64,000 nt of DNA from Odontocerum albicorne (GCA_949825065.1 OX463845.1:29139315-29203314); one strand, 5' to 3'; shown: positions 1-11,724, numbered from the stretch's first letter. Notes: generated by a model not told the origin, from the sequence alone. Numbers and translations: made by a program.

Positions 1-199
1 GTTCTTATGCACTTGCAACATACTCGTATATATTAAAAAAATGGTTAAACACCTTGAATCATATGACATGTTGACGTGCCAACTATTTCTTGTAAATCGC
101 ATTGTATCATTCCAGATAGTCGCAGTTACGTTTTATGGCCGGAATGGTTATTTTCCACTATTTTTTTAGTACATGGTTTTGACACGGTACAACAATTGT

Positions 200-250
200 A
201 AAGCATTGGACTTCTGTGCGGAAAGTCGCCGGTTCGAGTCACGCACTGTG
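200..250 (+). repeat. tRNA-like SINE head fragment
   Basis: A B-box-like GGTTCGAGTC lies at 231-240 with tRNA-like sequence just upstream. No matching A box or full cloverleaf is evident, so this is read as a worn SINE head rather than a tRNA gene. Confidence 0.4.
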
Positions 251-261
251 CTACTTCGCTC

Positions 262-1454
262 GAATGATAGAGGCATTTTTTTTCGCCAAGTATTGAGTGG
301 TATAAGGATACCTATGATTTCGATTATAAATATTATTTAAAAAAAAACTGTCGGTGTACTCCGATCATCTCATTTCCGTGTGCCATCGGATTCAGTATCG
401 CAATGTGTCCGGTAAGTTTGCTGGAATGCAATGTCTCATTTACTTCACAACCAATCTACACGACACGACACACCTTCACTTTTCAACAGAATTGACATTG
501 GAATAGCGAGGGGATCCTTCACTTCGAGCCCCAACAACGACGACATCTGGTGGGCTTGTGTTATACATATTTTTCTCTAACCAACCAGCTCATCTTATTA
601 ACTGTTTTAATCCATGACAGATTTTTAAAAATATATTCCTTTAAATTTGAGTAAAAAATAAATAAATAACCAATCTCTATAAATAAGGAAAGGGACTCAT
701 TCAATGATAAACAAGTGAAACAAAGTATAATTAGAATGAAAGGATATTTTGAGTAATATATTTTTTCCAATTTTCTCTTAAACGTAAATAAGGAAGGTTC
801 ACATCAGATAAATCTTGGAAGATCTTTGCGCCGAGTTAATCGCAAATGACGATCTGTAAAATGTAGTTTTTGGTACGCAAAGAAGCCACATCCTGATCGA
901 AGAAAACGGCCGTGTTCTGAAAGAAACGTGATGGTTTTGCGAAGATGTGATGGAAAATTGGAATTGTTAAGCATGCAAAGTAATGTTGACAGAACGTGCA
1001 CTATACCATATTCTCAATTCTCCTAGACGCTGATGTATAGATTGTGCCAATAGCATATTTTGCTGGGTCAATACTCCATTTCATGGGTGAGTTCCAACTG
1101 TCTCGCTGGTCAAGCAGTAATCACCATCAGTTATTTTTTACTGTGCAGTATTCTTCGGACCATGTGTCCGAAGAATCGCAGTGTTAATTGGTTTTACCAG
1201 TGCACCGCTCTTCTTTTTTTACGTCATTCTTTTACTGGAATCCACTTTCAACTAATATTAGACTCGCTCCGTCATTGGCATGTAGAATAAACTCTTAATT
1301 TTATGCCAGTTATGTTACATGCTTCATTCCCAATTTTCCTTTCCTCTCAACCATGCTATTATTTTTCTTTGGACTGGTTGTTATTTATATTGTTCATGAA
1401 TTTTGTACAAATTAATTACAATTTGAAGAATCTTTGCGACCATATAACTTTCTT
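262..1454. other. Unassigned AT-rich sequence
   Basis: No recognisable gene or repeat. Short open frames at 561-770 (-), 804-1001 (-) and 1060-1290 (+) show no family motif. The 804-1001 stretch is slightly less AT-rich than its surroundings and could be old coding or transposon sequence. Confidence 0.5.
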
Positions 1455-1535
1455 AATTGACATTGTCTGGTAAGTTGGAAGAGATTGCCATCTGGAAATA
1501 TCCCCGCCCGATTGCTATTGGGAACATCTTGGAAA
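1455..1535 (+). repeat. SINE-T body fragment
   Basis: Resembles the SINE-T segment that reads TTGGAAGAGATTGCCA followed by a diverged CCCGCC motif. The tRNA head and 3' end are missing. Confidence 0.45.
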
Positions 1536-1769
1536 ATTTACCGCTTTTTCCTAATATACAATATAAGATACACCCTTGCTTCACACCCTTTTTACTATAG
1601 AAAACACGCCATAAAATATACATATTATTGATTGGTTTTACTGTCGAACTTGTTATTATTTTAATTAATGGTTAAAATAGTGCTAAGAACCTGGCTAACA
1701 TAAATACTTGAAGCGCTCATGGAGTGACATGAATCACAAAATAGCATTAGAAAACTTTCTAGTTGTTTC

Positions 1770-1995
1770 ATTTCTTGTATTGTATTGTACACCACTTTTT
1801 TGTACAACCTGGCGATATTGTCGTGTGGAAATCTCTTTCAACCACCCAGAAAGATGACAAGAGATCTTAAGTGAAAACCAGACTGGATTATTTTATGATA
1901 TAAATTGGGTTGCATCTGGAATCAAATTAGCAACCACCAGATTGGAAAACTTACGGAAGACCACTAGGCGTCTTACCAACTAGGCTACTGAGATT
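1770..1995 (-). repeat. SINE-T copy
   Basis: tRNA-derived SINE read on the minus strand. Family plan as seen across the window: an A-box-like TGGCCTAGTTGATAAGACG, a B box close to GGTTCGATTCCCGTTGG, an A/T-rich linker, a body containing AGAGATTGCCACATGACAAT and CCCGCCAGG, then a tail like TACTGTATACAACG and AATACAAT. This copy keeps the body (plus-strand ACAACCTGGCGA near 1803) and a diverged head (CGTCTTACCAACTAGGC near 1969), with the B-box region badly worn. Confidence 0.7.
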
Positions 1996-2895
1996 TAAAA
2001 GTCCAGTTTGTCAATTGGCAACAAAAAAAATATCAACTTATAAAAAAAACATGCAGAAAGAATATCGTACACTTTAAGTATTTACGATGACATTTATTTT
2101 TCATATAATAGATTTATTACATGGACATAAAGTATGAAAATCTGTAGACATGGAAAAAAGATTATTTTATTTATTGTATATGAAAATTTTCTCATCTTTC
2201 CGGGTGGTATTGTCATTTTAAAATATTAAAAAAAAAGTCACGATAAAAATGTATCTTAACCCAGCCCAGTGTTGCACACTTTGACACCTGTCAAAGAAGA
2301 TTGACAGACAGTGTTTTCCCATTTAGATCACGACTCGATGATAAGTTGATACAATTAGGTTTGCAAAACGTATGACTTTTAAAAAGTTGGTCTGACTGCC
2401 GTTGATTCGATCTGCTCTTAGATCGTATTGCAGATTAACGACCTTTTCGCAACCTTGTCCGATTATATCTATAGCCAATTTTGACATTAGCCGAGAGGCA
2501 AAAGAAAAAATACAGTCGTTTCTGCCTTACAAGGTACAAGGAAATTATTTCTAACGCTCCAAGTAAAGTTGGAGCAAAAAAATATCCTACAGTGGGTGGC
2601 TTTGGAGCTTGTTAGTTAATTATTATATACCATTTAACTCATTTTAATCTGTTTCTTGATTGGAAGGTCCTTTTGATGATAGGATCTAACAGCTATTTTA
2701 GGAAAACGAGTTTTAAATCCCTGTTGGTGATACAGGGTTGTAATACTCGTACATGCCTGGATAGTTGATGCAGAAAGAGCGTAACATCATTAACAGCCGG
2801 AAAGGACTTGATTTTAAATATTATTTTTAAGCCCAGGTCTATTAATTTAACAGGGAAAAATATGTTTAAAAAAAAGTTAATTCTAAGTACTTTTA
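1996..2895. other. Unassigned AT-rich sequence
   Basis: No gene or recognised repeat was found. 2260-2760 is somewhat less AT-rich, but its frames are interrupted and match nothing I know. Confidence 0.5.
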
Positions 2896-2898
2896 AAT

Positions 2899-2941
2899 TT
2901 TCAATGCTTCTAGAATCTAATTGATTCTAGAAGCATTGAAA
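2899..2941. repeat. Perfect short hairpin
   Basis: Arms 2899-2917 and 2923-2941 are exact reverse complements (19 bp each; TTTCAATGCTTCTAGAATC on the left) around a 5-base loop. No U tract or coding context suggests a terminator or miRNA, and the function is unknown. Confidence 0.85.
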
Positions 2942-2949
2942 CTAAAGCA

Positions 2950-3439
2950 CTTATGGTTATTCACAGATATTTTCTTTATTCCCTACTGCAATGGTAAGCA
3001 AAAAATACTTAACAGATCTTTAAAAAAATATTCCCTCTCATTCTCTTAAAATACCTGTTATGTTTAGTATAGATACATTTAGAGGTAACGTAGACTTCAA
3101 TAATCAAGAAGGGAGAATATGCCGCGAGTACACTGTGATCTAATTGAAAAATGACAAAATTTAGTAGGGTAGTGGCTGAATAAACTGAGGAATGAGTGTT
3201 TCGTTTTTCTTCTCTATATATTGTACACGATATGCAGAGTTTCACCGATCAGCTGACATGACAGATAATTGACATTTAAATCGTTAGTATTCTTTATAAA
3301 TTATGTTAAATTTCTTGATTCGTTTTTTCTAAGTGTTCTTTTGAATAACAATAAAACGTAACATTTCAAATGTGAAAAATTAAGTCAAAATATTTAGAAA
3401 TATAAATGATTAGAAATACACTAATCAGTACTGGAATAT
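2950..3439. other. Unassigned AT-rich sequence
   Basis: Nothing recognisable. The 78-residue frame at 3009-3245 (-) has no familiar motif. Confidence 0.45.
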
Positions 3440-3612
3440 AATAATAAGACAAAGGAAAATATAGTTGGATCAAGTGAATGATATTTTGAAAGAGAGAAAC
3501 GTAGAAATTCAGAGAAATCAAAGGAGTTGTATTAGAAAAAACGGAAGTCAGGCGCTATATCTTCTCTGCCTACCTCGAAATGGAAATGGCATGATAGTAT
3601 GTATATAAATTA
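3440..3612 (+). mobile_element. LINE-A 3' end fragment
   Basis: Last ~170 bp of the non-LTR retrotransposon family called LINE-A here. The family's C-terminal frame reads, in pieces, GHVERMNEERLTKQIY, RGRPRKVWLDQVNDILKEGN, RSCMRRCMDVEEAKDVCRD and VWRSVLSAYPDRE, then a stop and a TATG-rich tail. These fragments are the C-terminal part of an endonuclease-reverse transcriptase ORF. This copy starts near GTTGGATCAAGTGAATG and ends GGCATGATAGTATG. Its frames are broken and it is 5' truncated like all others in the window. Confidence 0.8.
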
Positions 3613-4579
3613 TAAAATATAAGCTAAGTATCACATGTTTCGAAAATTTAACATTATTTATCCACGTTTTATTTAACAAATTCAGATAATTTATTTATTT
3701 TAAATATGTAATCCGACGCTGAATAAATATCTTAACCTTATATAAATTGGTCAATATTTATCATGTTTAATGTATATTTCAGAAATAATTAATTTCAGAC
3801 AGTATACAAAAAATGTATCTCATATGGTTTTTACTAGACGGTAAAGAATCTTTCATCTAAATTCCATTTCAAAATAACCATGAAAATACAATATCTGTAT
3901 AGCAAAACATGGCTACAAATTGTCAGATACAAGACATTTTACGCATTTTTTTCTCAACAATTCCATTGTTTTACCTGAGACATTTAAAAATCGTATCGTC
4001 GCCGCTGTTTTCCAAATTAATGGCGCCAGGTAGATCCTTTATCTGTGATTTATGTCCTTGTCTCGTGTTCCTTGGCATCGAATATTTTGTTTACAATGTA
4101 TGTAGCTAGCATTGTCTACGGCTTGTTATCGGTTTGTCGACCTTAAAGACCACACGGACAGCTAATGAGATTTCACCTATATTGTATTATATTAGATGTC
4201 AGAAGTACTCAAATATTCGATATTTTTATATCACCTGAATGTATCTAAAGTATAGTTTGAAGTCAGTAGATATTGATGGATTTCTTTATATAATTTGACT
4301 TTTAAATTAAATCAAACAAGGGCATGTCAGAAATTCTATTTGAAAGTGTTGTGATTTGATGAAATCGGAAAGTAGAATTGACTTTCGAAAAGTACTTAGT
4401 TAGCAATGCTGTAAATAAGAGATATTTTCCTTCCACAATATAAATAAAAAATACTTGAAAATAAGATAATATATTAGGGCGTGATCTAAGTTCTTAGATA
4501 ACTTTTCCAAAGGTTATTTTCATAGGTCAAAATCTATAGAAGAATGGAGTAATTCAAGATCTGAGAATGAATGTTGTAA
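3613..4579. other. Unassigned AT-rich sequence
   Basis: No repeat family or coding signature was recognised. The 66-residue frame at 3909-4109 (+) has no identifiable motif. Confidence 0.45.
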
Positions 4580-5460
4580 AGTCACGGAAATAGAAATGGA
4601 AAAGTAAATGGGATATACTCGTATGTTATGAGTGAACAATGATAGATTGGAGCAATTTGGCGAATTTTGCTATTTGAATAATATTTTCTCCGATGATGGA
4701 AATGTTATGAAGAATATCGAAGAACGTGTAGCGATAGGAAACAAAAACAATGCAGCACAAAAGTTATACTCATACTGGATAGTATTAAATTCTGCTAAGA
4801 TGATAGTATAAAACAATATTTTTGCGTAATTTATAATGTATGCAAGTGAAACATGGACGTGAAAAAAACTAAAAGGAACCGAATAAATGCTGCAGAAATA
4901 CGTTCACTGATAGGACTACATGGGGTAATATGGGTGCAAGAATACGGAATAAAGTGATGAAAAATTTATGTTAATTTAAGTTTAATGTATTGAGTAGATG
5001 AACAAGAACACTCTGATATGGTTTGAGCATGTAGAACGAATGAATGAGACTAACAAAATAAATTCACACCGCAAATGTAAATGGAAGGTGTGGTAGAAGA
5101 ATACCATGGAAAGTGTGGTTGGATAAATGCCTGCCTACCCCAATAAGTCCTCAGTAAGATCCAGGCAAAAGCCTAGTTTACTGGGGACACGGCAAATGAA
5201 AGGCAACAAACACAGATCCATTAAAAGTGTGTGTCCAAATTGAATTACCTGTTGTTTTTTCGCAAGTTATGTATATTTCTTGCCATGCGTAAAATATATA
5301 AAATAAATAAATAAAAAGTTAGAGAAATTGTATGAAACGTATGAGAAAGTGGATGAATATAGAAGATGCGAAGGATGTGTAATAATATAGTTTGGCGATC
5401 TGTCTTCTCTGCCTACGTCGAGAGGAAAATGGTGTGATGTATCTATTGTAAAATTTATGT
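4580..5460 (+). mobile_element. LINE-A fragment, long, with nested insertion
   Basis: One of the longest LINE-A pieces. It includes sequence upstream of the usual truncation point: a region matching the 36.9-kb copy (GATGATGGAAATGTTATGAAG), a degraded YxSETWT motif near 4845-4865, then the MNE-R-TK segment near 5030. It is interrupted at about 5131-5310 by a LINE-A 3'-end scrap (CTGCCTACCCCAATAAG) and a different tail element, then resumes with RNCMKRMRKWMNIEDAKD-like codons and ends near GGTGTGATG. Multiple frameshifts and stops make it non-functional. Confidence 0.8.
5149..5310 (+). mobile_element. Short tail element nested in LINE-A
   Basis: About 160 bp beginning CTCAGTAAGATCCAGGCAAA, containing CCTAGTTTACTGGGGA and CAGATCCATTAAAA, and ending in an (AAATA)n run. 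A second copy lies at 30717-30885 on the minus strand. Size and simple-repeat 3' tail fit a SINE or a severely 5'-truncated LINE. It breaks the surrounding LINE-A copy, so it is the younger insertion. Confidence 0.7.
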
Positions 5461-5639
5461 TGAATATACTCGGACACCCAATCTATATTTGTTATACTAT
5501 ATGTATATTTGTTATACTAAATCTTTACAAACCCCATCATTGCTCTTTTTCTATTACAACTTATCTTCACAGGAGTTTCAATCTGATTTAACATGGTTAA
5601 CTGAAGATACTGACTGGTGAGAAATAAGAACTACGTAGA

Positions 5640-5834
5640 AGATACGTTCTGATAATTTTGGAGAAAACAAGTAAATGTATTAGACTCTTCTCAACGTTGA
5701 AGTCCCGACCCGTCCAACTTGAAGGTGAAAAATATGGATGGATAGAACAAATTCATGATTGGGTAAATACACGTATAGAATGGAGAAAATACTATGCCAA
5801 ACCACCGTCTCCAAATAATGAACCAATATAGTAT
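5640..5834 (+). pseudogene. Exon-like coding island, family unknown
   Basis: An open frame without a start codon runs to a stop at 5833-5835. Its last part reads YGWIEQIHDWVNTRIEWRKY and then AKPPSPNNEPI, with codon use less AT-rich than the flanks. I do not recognise the family. It could be an exon (GTATAT follows the end as a poor donor) or a piece of transposon ORF just upstream of a LINE-A remnant. Confidence 0.3.
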
Positions 5835-5984
5835 ATAATGCACCGATTTACATACGTTTTGATATCGGAGCATTTCAAGGGAAACAAATCTGGCTGCTCA
5901 GGGTGGAATCTTGCTCCCTACATTAGGATGTGCAACCGAAACTTGTATTTGGCTTAAACGCTATTGAAGTTAGATAAGAATTGC

Positions 5985-6330
5985 TTAGAATGCGTGGAAA
6001 CCCATGAATGACAGAAAAAGGAATGAGGAAAGAAGATGCAGTACTTAAGGTGAAGAAATGAGTAATGAGGTGGTTCAGCCACGATGAAAGAATGAATGTT
6101 GAAAGATTTATAAAAATAATCTATACAAGTAGTATAGAATTTTATCAAAAGTTTGAAAATACCTAGAAAAATGAAGCACGGCCAAATGAATCAAATTCTA
6201 CAAGAGGGAAGAGTGAAAAGCCTTTCTAATAGGAGTATGCATGACGAGGTATATAAACAAAGCAGAAGCGGAATATGTGTCAGGATAGAATGAATTAGAG
6301 ATATGTTCTCCATATCTATCTCAATAGGGA
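5985..6330 (+). mobile_element. LINE-A related fragment, strongly diverged
   Basis: Recognised by the order of motifs: GTGGTTCAGCCACGATGAAA (WFSH-ER equivalent), GAATGAATG-like ERMN codons, then GTGAAAAGCCTTTCTAATAG and a tail CTATCTCAATAGGGAAATAG. It appears to belong to an older subfamily, together with the copy just downstream. Confidence 0.6.
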
Positions 6331-6534
6331 AATAGCGTGATTCTGATGATAAGATGACTAGTTGGTTGTTAAAGAAATTAAAGCACGGTTACTTACCCAT
6401 CAGGTTGCAATGACTAGAATATATGCGATACAATACAATGACTACGCTAACTTGTCTGCCTACCGAACACAAGCTATGATATTGGAACCGTTTGCTATTC
6501 CCCAGCATATGTATATGTTTACGATTACAATCGT

Positions 6535-6760
6535 TACGAATGGTATAGAAGGTTCAAGAAGTTTGGGAAGATCTATAAAGATGTGTTACGACCAAATTGA
6601 TCATATTCTGAAAAAGGCAAGAGTAAAATCCATAATTATAGGAGATTATGCATGACACGGAATATGTACATGGCAGAAGTGAAAGATATGTCCCAGGATA
6701 TAATGAAGTGGAGATCTGTTATCTCTGCCTACCCCAATAAGAGCATAGCATGATGTTGAT
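6535..6760 (+). mobile_element. LINE-A related fragment, second in tandem
   Basis: Similar in order to 5985-6330: YDQIDHILKKARVKSI codons inside an open frame at 6362-6655, then AEVKDMSQD, SVISAYPNK and a stop. The 97-residue open frame is therefore read as a transposon remnant with a chance upstream extension, not a host gene. Confidence 0.6.
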
Positions 6761-8050
6761 AATTATGATTAAGATACCACAAGTTTACAACATCTGCCAG
6801 GGAATCAGACGAAGTTAGCAGGAGGGCGATACAGATACCCGTGTTGAGTCAGTGGTGTTAACATTCCTTATCTATTTTCTTTTGTGGGACAAATTGCCAG
6901 AACAGAATATGGCGCCAGCAACAGGTAGGTGGGCAACAAGTCGATAGCCGAGTCAATTAGTTAAATCTCTTTTAATTGCATGTAATGAACTTGGCGACAA
7001 TTATATGGCGATAACTGTTGTTAACAGGACGTTATTTCATTTTGTGTAGGATTTATTTAAATCGTAATAGGTCTAAATACGTACTAATAGGATGTTTGCA
7101 ATGATTCTCCGTTTGCTGAACATCGTCAAAATTTAGAGAGCTACTGACTAACTCTGACCAATGTCAAAATTAAGATGGTGCCATATGGAAACCTTCTTAA
7201 ATTTGACTTTGGACGAAGGAAGTGTTCTGCGTGGTTTGAAATGCTGAGTTCTGCAGCTCATTCTTAAAGAAAAAAACGAGGCTCAGTACGGTGCTGAAAA
7301 AAAAAACGATATCCTGATTACGCAACATTCGAGAGGGGACCAGAATACGAATCCAAAAGCTGTTTCATTTAGATTTTGGATAAAAAAAACAAGTCGGACG
7401 CCGACAGGGTGTAGCTAAAGTAAGCGAAAGCTTTAAAAACATTTTGTCTCGAACTTTGCGGCAACAGACTATTCACAGCTTTGATCACCACAAGACAGAG
7501 CGTAAACTCCATCCTCCCGCCATGGGGGCCAACGTATTGAAGACTCTACAATATTTCGAGCTCAAGTTAGGTTACTCATATACACTCCATTTATAGCAAC
7601 TTCGTAGACAAAAAACGAATATACCAGAGTCTGAAAATCATTTATTATCTTTACTTTTAAACATTGAGAGTTAATTAGTTTGGTATCGGTACAAAAAGCA
7701 GTAACTAAATCTGTCAATATGTCTAGCGGCCTGAACCTGACTCTCTTTCATACAATTGTGTCGATGATACCAGATCTATGTCCTATCCAGAAAGATGCAA
7801 ATATGACATCATTTGAACTTCGCTTCTGCAGGCCTTCTTCCGAACAGTGGGTAATCCATCGGGTATGACATTGATTGAATGTCACCTCACATTGGGGGTT
7901 TCTCTGCGACTATCCTCCATCTGAAGAGATTCTCTTTTCATCTACTCACGTGAGTGCGTAGGCAAATAAGATACCTCCATAAGGTTCATGGGAGGTTTTG
8001 TCCTACCGGCAGAAATTCCGACGGCTGTATTCACTTACTCCCTTTAACAT
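6761..8050. other. Unassigned sequence with a less AT-rich patch
   Basis: No gene was identified. 7130-7560 and 7680-7990 are closer to balanced base composition than the flanks and have interrupted coding-like frames (for instance 7680-7868, +). No domain is recognisable, and an old transposon body is the likeliest explanation. Confidence 0.4.
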
Positions 8051-9129
8051 ACTAGTACTCGTAAGTATTATATATATATGTATATTTCTCAAATATATTG
8101 AGTTAAAATGTGAGTTCTATTTGTATCTTAAAATGGTGGTAGAATATGGAAGATGAATCACATGAAACACGATTTTTCCTTTTAATATTTTATATACATA
8201 ATTATTATATTTTAGCTTAAAGGTAAGCAAATTTTCTCGAAATGATTGGTATACACAAAATTACTAAAAAAGAATAATACAATTTATAATTTTCTTAAGG
8301 CTTCGATTTCTCAAAAAATAGATCAAGTGAGAGCCAGAGACATTCTTCCACGATAATTAATCAATTTGTCTTATTAATATATTTAAATATCAAACAGCCT
8401 TATTAATGATCATATCAAGCCGGATAATTCAAGAGCAGCTAAATACAATGTCAGTGCAAATATAGATCAGATCAGTGGGTCGATCAGCCACCACAGACGA
8501 CTTTCTGCCATTACTTCTTCGTCATCTGACCAACCGTGTGGGCGAGTCCCGTTCTATCAGGATCTTTAGCTCAATCGTTACCTTACTTGATCCAAAATAC
8601 TGATATACTCGTATTTGCACAGATGGGTATATACTTATGTACTATGATAAACTTATAAATTTAATCCACATTTTTAGTTTTATCCTACAGAACCGTTTCT
8701 ATAAATTTCTAATTTATTTATATTCTTGCTTTTAAATGTAGTTAGCTTGAATTAAAAAGAAAAAATTTCATTACCTTTCAGTTTATTATATTAAAATGTA
8801 ATACCTTATTACGTCAGTGTTAAAAGTTATGTTGCTAAAATTATATTAAGATGTAATATCTTATTACGTCAGTGTTACAAGCTATGTTTCAAAAATTAAA
8901 TAAAAACAATTTTACTTTTGTTGGCGCTTACAAGTAGTCTTAAATAAATTTTGTGAGACTTAGTCGTACATTGTGTTTTTTTATCCAATCGTTACATCCC
9001 ACTTTTATTTCACATTCTAACCGTAGTTTATCTGAATATATTTAATGACACTTATGCGCTGCTTTTTTCAAATTGGACTTATAAATTTATGAAAATAACC
9101 TAAACCACATTTTATCGGTTCTTAGATAA
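8051..9129. other. Unassigned AT-rich sequence
   Basis: Contains a two-copy tandem duplication (8785-8895) and two TACTCGTA sites (8056, 8606). No coding signature was seen. Confidence 0.45.
8785..8895. repeat. Two-copy tandem duplication, ~55 bp
   Basis: TTATATTAAAATGTAATACC with CTTATTACGTCAGTGTTA near 8785-8840 is repeated with few changes at 8841-8895. TTACGTCAG resembles a CRE half-site, but nothing else supports regulation. Confidence 0.8.
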
Positions 9130-9725
9130 TTGAGGTTGTAATGAAGACTGATAGGAATAAATGCTTTTGAAATGCGTGCACTGAGAAGAATACATGAGGT
9201 GACCATTTATGACAGAATACGTCGTCGTTGCTGAGCCTCGTAGTCGAGGACCCCCTTAGCCATTCCAACGTTCATTCAGATGGAAAGCGAAACTGTGTTG
9301 TGGAGGTTTAAATATGACCGAATTCATAGGCATATTTATATTCTTGAATACTAAGTGGAAAAAATGCTTGTGTCATTTAAGGGGAGTAGCACAGTGCGGG
9401 GTTCGAAGGTAAAAGAAATGAATGTGAACTTAAGACTGATATATTGAGTAAGATAAAGAAAAACAATCTGAAGTGGTTTGGGCATGTGTAACGAATACAT
9501 GAAGAAAGACTAAGAAAACACATGTGAATGAAAAGCGTGTGAGAGAAAGACCAAGGAAAGTAAGATTGGATCAATTAAATGACGTGTAAAAACAATGAAA
9601 CGTAACGAGTAGTAGGAGTCGTATGAGAAAGTGTATATAGATGTGGAAAAGGCTAAGGATATGTGTCCAAATAGGAAAATCTGGCGCTCTGTCCTATTTG
9701 CATATGGTATGTATATAGATAATTG
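9130..9725 (+). mobile_element. LINE-A fragment split by an insertion
   Basis: Left part (9130-9221) holds the AxMRALRRIHEVT codons. The element resumes near 9413 with CNECELK-like codons and continues through FGHV, ERPRKVRLDQLND and RSCMRK to a tail ending near GGTATGTATAT. About 190 bp of unrelated sequence (9222-9412) sits between the halves. Confidence 0.75.
9222..9412. mobile_element. Unidentified ~190-bp insertion inside LINE-A
   Basis: Foreign to the LINE-A consensus on both sides. It starts with a G/C-richer segment including CCTCGTAGTCGAGGACC, which is partly self-complementary. No terminal repeat or poly-A was recognised, so its class is unknown. Confidence 0.5.
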
Positions 9726-9739
9726 AGGATAACTCACCG

Positions 9740-10780
9740 CTTTTTACAGGCTTGTAAAGAACAAAAAACTTGGATATGTGATTTTACCATAAAATGTCCA
9801 TTTTACGGGCTAAAAATATTCCACATGCACGATTGATCTTTGATTTTCGATTCTTCAAATTTACTAAAAAATGTGTTTTTTTGGTTGAGTCTTTTTAGAT
9901 ATATACAAGTACGTCCATGTACAAAAAAAAAGTATCCAACCCACAGTTTACATGTTCTGTGATAATTGAGGAAACATATCGCTTATACGAGTATATATAC
10001 AGGCAGATAGATATTGAGCGAAAAAATGGAAGACCAAAATTTAATCAATTTTACTGCCTTGATATTTCTGCTGACACAAGATATCTATGCTTATTTAGGA
10101 TGTCAAATTAAGCTAAAAAATGTTTTGTGGGTTGGACCCTTTTTCCATATACACGTCTTATTAAAATAGTAACTGATCCTTTGATATTTTATAACGAAAC
10201 AACGTTATACAAGTTATCCATTCAATGTTACCAGTACTAACATCTCATGTACCAGACATTTTTTTAATTTTAAAATATGTTTATATTTCCTTTTCTTATT
10301 TAATACAAGAATTCTTTTACGTATATTCTTTACTTCCGTGAAGGCGAATCATGTTTTTTTTTCTGTTATGCATAAAAACTGCCAACTTTTGCAATTCCAC
10401 TTACTCAAAATAGGCAAATATTTTGCTTTCTAAATATTTCTTCATTAACTGTTCTTTGGCATTATTCCAACTTATGTTTTATTCTATCATCTGAGTATTA
10501 AAAGAAAAATAGTCACTCATTAAAATAAAAATTGACTGCACACATCACATTACTCCTTCAATGGAAAAAATCCATATACGCGAACGTCTAAATTTTCTGG
10601 AGTCTCGATAAAAATATTTTTTATTCATGAAAAAGCATTTCAGTTCATTCGCTTGGCGTTTCAAAAATGGGATCTTCACTTTAAAACGAAAGCGATTTGT
10701 TTTTTTATTAAATGTTTTTAAACATTTTTAAAAACTTGTGAGTTTATGATGACGCTGAAGGACGCATGTCTTACAAAGTT
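9740..10780. other. Unassigned AT-rich sequence
   Basis: Long T- and A-rich runs with no repeat match or coding pattern. The short frame at 9917-10111 (+) is low-complexity and is not accepted as a gene. Confidence 0.45.
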
Positions 10781-10784
10781 TGTA

Positions 10785-11005
10785 TACCAACACACAATAG
10801 TAATTTTAAACATAATTTGAGATTCATTTTATGTTACACAACCGCAGAACAAACTTCAAATAATTATTTGTTGTGAGTGATCCTTAAGGAGAGAATTGAA
10901 AAAATATGATATATTTCAGAACGTAGAACTATGTGGCCTAATTGATAAGACGCCTGTCTCTCAATCCGAACGTTGCGGGTTCGACTCCTGCTGGTACTAG
11001 ATTTA
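10785..11005 (+). repeat. Repeat module R2, copy 1 (carries SINE-T head)
   Basis: About 220 bp shared with 15400-15605: GTATACCAACACACAA, then TTTGAGATTCATTTTA, then CAAATAATTATTTGTTGTG, then GGAGAGAATTGAAAAAATAT, ending in the tRNA-like SINE-T head. Either one SINE-T insertion was duplicated with its flank, or this is a longer composite element. Confidence 0.75.
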
Positions 11006-11010
11006 TTTTT
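10925..11010 (+). repeat. SINE-T head only
   Basis: A-box region TGGCCTAATTGATAAGACG and B box GGTTCGACTCC (about 10978-10988) are both well preserved. Sequence after the B box departs from the SINE-T body. Confidence 0.7.
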
Positions 11011-11324
11011 AAACCTATGTATTTTAAAGGACCTTTATATTATATAATTTTTGACGTATTAGATTGAGGTGAGATTATAAGATTATCGTTTTATCTCGAA
11101 GCTATGTTCGTATATTTTATTGTGGGAATTGTAAGGTGGTTAAGTTGATCATGCCCGCCATCGTGATATGTCTTCTTAGAAATAAGGAGAGAAGTACATA
11201 CTTGAAACGATAAAAATAGTGAGTTCACAAAACATCCGTTTACTAGAGTAATTGTTAAAGATAGTAATATTAGAGTTGACTGCGGCTGATAACATGACAT
11301 GATAAATAAAAAATATTTAATGAT

Positions 11325-11430
11325 ATGATGTATGGATGTGGCAGAGGTTAAGGATGTGTGTCGAGATAGGAATGTCTGGCGCCCTGCCCTCTCTACCTAC
11401 CCCGACAGGGAAATAGCTTGATAATATGTT
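11325..11430 (+). mobile_element. LINE-A 3' terminal scrap
   Basis: Only the last ~35 codons and the end remain: MYGCGRG-like start, KDVCRDRNVWRPALSTYPDR, then GGGAAATAGCTTGATAATATG. Confidence 0.8.
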
Positions 11431-11724
11431 TGTATGCATGTGTATAATTTACCAACAATATGAAAATATATCATTATAAATACATTATTTCTAACTTCAT
11501 CGCACATACTAGATGATATTGATAAAGCCTTAATTGGACCACACGTATCATATACAGGAGACGTGAGTTGTAATTCGGTTTTGTATATTCAAACCAGCAG
11601 AAAATAGAATATTGTAAATATTACAACCGAGTTTACATTAATAATTTGTTGTATAACATATATGCAAACAAAACTAAACATTTTGGAATATTTGAGGAAA
11701 CGTATTGTAAGCTCAGTCAGTCAA

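Noticed and set aside
6362..6655. 97-codon plus-strand frame as a host gene
   Set aside because: Its second half aligns in order with LINE-A-type codons (DQIDHILKKARVKSI); the first half has no motif.
8820..8890. TTACGTCAG as a CREB-type regulatory site
   Set aside because: Occurs twice only because of a local tandem duplication; no gene nearby.
10940..11000. Possible true tRNA gene
   Set aside because: Same SINE-T head, duplicated at 15.5 kb with its flank.
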